A stretch of DNA of 64,000 bases, taken from contig CM056376.1 in the NCBI GenBank assembly GCA_029718625.1, positions 26,460,813 through 26,524,812 of the forward strand. Direction: 5' to 3'. Source of the DNA: Synaphobranchus kaupii. Lineage: Eukaryota > Chordata > Actinopteri > Anguilliformes > Synaphobranchidae. Positions 60,746 to 64,000 of this stretch are shown here, piece by piece. The position numbers and the translations under genes were made by a program. The notes below the pieces were generated by a model that made no database searches, was not told the DNA's origin, and saw only the letters and a list, made by a program, of their open reading frames with translations. The stretch's first letter is position 1. Each line of letters opens with the position of its first letter.

Positions 60746-61158
60746 TTCATGTTAGTTTATGTTTGAGTACAAAACACAAACATGGAAACGTACATGTACA
60801 AAAAAAACACGGCTATATCTCATCACTATCTCAAAACAAATAAATGCATTGCTTGTTCTGAGATCCTGAGTTGCTTTTTGGATGATGCTTTGTGTTGGAT
60901 GCTGAGAAGCTCTGCAGTGTTGAGAGGTTCTGGAACTGTGGTCTGCCAAGATTCTTTTATATTCCAGCCATTCAGAACAGCACAAAGCCACATGTTATTG
61001 GTTAGCCCATTGCTCGTATAAAATGCACATCATTGTCGGAATGATGTGCACTGTTCTAAGAAGCCATTAGGAAGGTTGACGTTAAATATCTACAGAATCC
61101 TGCTGTTTAAATGGGTGCGGAAATGTAGAAATAATTACAGATAATGGTCACTTTAAAG

Positions 61159-61160
61159 AT

Positions 61161-61189
<29 letters not shown>
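61159..61189 (+). repeat. (AC)n microsatellite
   Basis: About fourteen AC units. Confidence 0.95.
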
Positions 61190-61191
<2 letters not shown>

Positions 61192-61864
61192 TGCACGCGT
61201 GTGATTGCTAGAGGTTTCTGGTTTCCTTGCTAACACATATGCATGTACCACTTAGAATATAATTTAATGAAAAATGTCCCATTAATAATATCCAATATAA
61301 CGTTCCATGATTTCAAATTGGTATGCAAATCTGAAAAACTGAAAAGATACTAAAAACAGATGTCACAAAAGATCCTAAATTGGCCAATTAATCCAACTGA
61401 ATGCTTTGGTTCTGTGGGCAAATCCATTTCAACATACTACACATGACTATGACTAATGGATATTTAATAAATATAAAAACTCCACCATATGCCACTAAAT
61501 GAAAGATAATTTGCTGGAACACAGATAACACAAACACTATCTACGGAATTCACATCCCAGTCAAATGTGTCACGGTGGGCTAATTAAAGAAAGCACACAG
61601 TTTGGTATTTTGACAGTTGATTAAAGGGTGTTCGTGTGGGTGGTGGGGTGGGGGTCTTTGCACTAAACAGACGAGTAAGAGTGTACACTTGAGGGCCCTT
61701 TGAAATAATAGCATTACTGGTGAAACATCCATTATGCGTTTGCGGGTATAACGGCTCATGATGACTGATTCATGGCCCTGCACTTAGGTAGAGGACAGCT
61801 TTGTAAAGCACAACCCCACCACAAGGTCTGTGTGTGTGTGTATGAAAAATGAAAAAAGTCTTAA

Positions 61865-62140
61865 CCCTCATATTATGTTGACATTTTATGATACCTTTTA
61901 TGTATGGGGTAAAATTGACCCAAAAAGTTTAAACTGACAAAACTATTGTAATAGAAAAAATAGAAAAATGTTCATCCTTTCTGTGTCACCCTTTATCCAT
62001 AAATATCAAAAATATGTGATGAAACATCTCATTTTAGAGCCTGAGGTCTAAACAATTACGAAAAGTCATACAATGTCAATATGACAAAATAAGGTTAACT
62101 GGTTTCAAAAACGGAGTCAAAAACGGAATCAATATGAGGG
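61865..62140. mobile_element. 276-bp piggyBac-type MITE with TTAA target site
   Basis: Flanked by TTAA at 61861-61864 and 62141-62144. The terminal inverted repeats are CCCTCATATT and AATATGAGGG, exact over 10 bases. There is no coding capacity. It lies about 0.4 kb from the galnt9 exon 1 donor. Confidence 0.75.
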
Positions 62141-62521
62141 TTAACAAAAGTTTACACGTTTGACCATACTGATTATTCTCTTTCACAAAGATTTTCAAAG
62201 CACGTGCAGGGGAAGGATAACGTACAGTACACGTTTATGTACTGTGTACACAGTATGGCTTATGATGTCTTATGTATCCTGGCAGTACATTATTGCATTA
62301 TAGGCAATTGGCCCACGCAGTGCACACATACTGACATTGATATAGAGAAGTTCATAAGTATAACTGGACTACGGAAGCTCCTCGAAACATGAGACAGTGT
62401 TATTACGATTATTATCATAGTACCATTGCAATATCCACGCATATTACATTTCCACCCTTGATAAAACTATATGTAATTATTGTGGAAAGAATATAGAAAC
62501 AGAACAAAATAGAGAAAATAC

Positions 62522-62762
62522 CGTTTAATTGATTGTAGACTACGTCTTCAAGGTGTTCCAGCCGTTGAAGAATGGACTGCCTGTCCACCAAGTTGGTAAC
62601 TTTGCCATTCCTACTTCGGATTCTTTGATCGGAGCTCCTTCCGATCTGCACCAGCTCCTCGGAGCGATCCTGAATTCTGCAGTACACCGAGAACAATATA
62701 ATCCCGACGAAAACCAAAATGTTTACAGTCAGCAAAGTTTTAATTTTGCGTGCCACAGCCAT
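62522..62762 (-). CDS. galnt9: galnt9 coding exon 1 (start codon, membrane anchor, stem)
   Basis: This exon encodes residues 1-80 plus the first base of codon 81 of a Golgi type II polypeptide GalNAc-transferase. It begins MAVARKIKTLLTVNILVF, which closely matches the start of human GALNT9 and not that of GALNT17. Residues 1-8 form a short basic cytosolic tail, about 9-29 a membrane anchor, and 30-80 the lumenal stem with a short leucine-rich helix ending VVYNQLN. The start is the ATG at 62762; an in-frame GTG three codons upstream is not a credible start. The donor is AACG|GTATTT, leaving phase 1, which joins exon 2 to restore a Gly codon. Known role of the family: transfer of GalNAc from UDP-GalNAc to Ser/Thr to start mucin-type O-glycans. 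GALNT9 belongs to the divergent brain-enriched subgroup with GALNT8, 17 and 18, whose activity is weak or debated. Gene identity rests on remembered human sequence. Confidence 0.93.
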
Positions 62763-64000
62763 GAAAGGCACTTAGATTGGAGCCATCAAGCCATATAAAG
62801 AAAAGGACACCAAACCATTGGTAATAATGTTAGTTCCGCTCCGGAAAGAACAGGCACCTTTCTGTTGTTCCGAAACAACGTGAGCTATCCTTTCAGCACC
62901 ACGGAGATGTGCGTCGCACGCGCCCGGGAGGCTGAGGGTCGGAAGAACGTTTCAACGTATCGAGTTTCCCAGACTATTGTAAAACTGAATCTAGCGGAGA
63001 AGTTCAAGGTTGAGGTGGATGCTAAACGAAAGCTTGCGTTTCTTTTTGACACAGTGCAGAGGCAAATTATTATCTACACAGCACGGCTTTTGCCTGCATT
63101 TTGCAGAAATCATAAAGCTCTCTCTGTCGTCTCCCGGTGAAAGAAATAAAGCAGTGAGAATTCTGCTCAGCCTGCAATCGCCACTGATCTATGTGAATCA
63201 AAACAGTGCTTCCGTCTCTTTGTGCGTTCATAAAATTAGTTTAATTTCACTCACGCGATATCAGTCCACAGAAAAACGATTTCGAATCTCCGAATCTGTG
63301 CCAAAAAATATCCTCGCGCAGGGCTTTGACATTTCCTCTCTCAAAGACGTTGTGGTCACACGATTCGTCCTGATATCGATTCAGATATGTATCGTTGCTT
63401 CGCTATCTCCTACATTTCGCATCAGAGATTACTGCACTAAAATAAAAATGCGGAGTAGGTATCGATATTTGCCAGGTGAAAGTTGAATAAGCGTTCTTCT
63501 TGGATGCTGTCAAACGTTGCTGAGGCTCGCTGCTTTCTGTGCGGTGAGCTAGCAAACCTCTCTCTTTTGCAAGCTCGCTCTTCGTCCCACCCTCTCCCTC
63601 TCTCTTTCTGTCTCTCCTTGGCAGAACGCAGGCAAAGCTCTGCTACGGTGTGACGTTGGGAGGCACATTCATAAATATTCAAGAAGAACTGTTAGGGAAA
63701 TATAATATAATTGGCAATATGTATGCTATTACGTACACGTATTTCAAAAAACTCCCCGGTGAAAAAAAAAAACCCACACAATGTTATGTTAATGAAAAAA
63801 ATAAAACAGAATTGATTTGCGCTATACTAATCCTTGATAATTAATTTAAAGTAACAGCTATGTCTTTTTGTGCCAGTTCTACGAGTTTACTGATACGTCG
63901 TTTTCTTGGCTTTGAGAATTATGGGGCTCTGTATTAAAACTGACCAGAGGATATGAAAACCTTTGGATAAGGTACTGTGTTAATGCAACGGTTAGGAATG
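62763..64000 (-). promoter_or_regulatory. galnt9 5' UTR and putative promoter region
   Basis: This is the sequence upstream of the galnt9 start codon. It is moderately GC-richer close to the ATG (a CG-containing patch around 62900-62950) and AT-rich further out. A CT-rich tract lies near 63585-63620. I see no convincing TATA box on the minus strand and cannot place the transcription start or any upstream noncoding exon. A 158-codon open frame on the plus strand here (63010-63486) resembles no protein I know and is probably chance. Confidence 0.4.

Larger units (their letters stand above)
33363..62521 (-). other. galnt9 intron 1 (29.2 kb)
   Basis: Bounded by donor GTATTT at 62521 and an acceptor ending CCCAG at 33363. 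The sequence includes a 500-N gap and an apparent contig-overlap duplication, so its true length is probably about 5-6 kb shorter. It holds a piggyBac-like relic, an L2 LINE piece, G-rich minisatellite blocks, RTE 3' ends, a SINE, a Tc1 derivative and a small TTAA MITE. Stretches with no identified feature include 33363-33970, 48000-52780, 54600-57590 and 58420-60430; I see no exons in them. Confidence 0.85.

Noticed and set aside
62763..62771. Upstream start giving MPFMAVARK
   Set aside because: The first codon there is GTG, not ATG; the family start is MAVARK at 62762.
63010..63486. 158-codon plus-strand frame upstream of galnt9
   Set aside because: No domain or homology I recognise, and composition like random AT-rich sequence; most likely chance.

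Overview
The window is vertebrate nuclear DNA, almost certainly from a ray-finned fish. It has AT-rich introns, many tRNA-headed SINEs ending in the fish L2-type tail with TGTAA repeats, Tc1 and piggyBac-like transposons, an L2 LINE fragment, an RTE/Rex3-like LINE 3' end and long microsatellites. The SINE type resembles the eel SINE/L2 pair with TGTAA tails, so an elopomorph (eel-like) fish is my best guess, but the sequence alone does not prove it.

One host protein-coding gene is recognisable: the 5' part of galnt9 (polypeptide N-acetylgalactosaminyltransferase 9) on the minus strand. Four coding exons can be placed with splice sites and matching phases: 62522-62762, 33182-33362, 8288-8454 and 2538-2712. 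Together they encode residues 1-254 and part of codon 255: the cytosolic tail, membrane anchor, stem, and the first part of the catalytic domain up to the DxH metal-binding motif. The rest lies beyond the left edge. Introns 1 and 2 are about 29 kb and 25 kb, so the window is nearly all intron plus about 1.2 kb upstream of the start codon.

Layout, left to right. 1-2.5 kb is intron 4 with a roughly 58-unit 16-bp minisatellite. 2.7-8.3 kb is intron 3, with SINE/L2 tails and a small palindromic element. 8.5-33.2 kb is intron 2. It holds an unidentified 160-codon open frame, a 2.7 kb TTAA-flanked piggyBac-like element with an odd outer inverted repeat, several MITEs, a 522-bp tandem duplication carrying a long TG array, and a fold-back element. 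33.4-62.5 kb is intron 1. It holds a second, 3.2 kb piggyBac-like element with a readable first coding exon, an L2 LINE fragment, a G-rich minisatellite, a 500-N gap, a decayed SINE, a Tc1 deletion derivative and a small TTAA MITE.

The main caution concerns the assembly. The 5.4 kb left of the N gap (40442-45886) is repeated almost exactly to its right (46387-51526), and both copies end precisely at the gap. This looks like two overlapping contigs, probably different haplotypes, placed side by side rather than a true duplication. I found no new multi-gene system. The most unusual signals are the paired piggyBac-like relics with shared splice architecture, the nested palindromes beside one of them, and the G-quadruplex-prone minisatellite.
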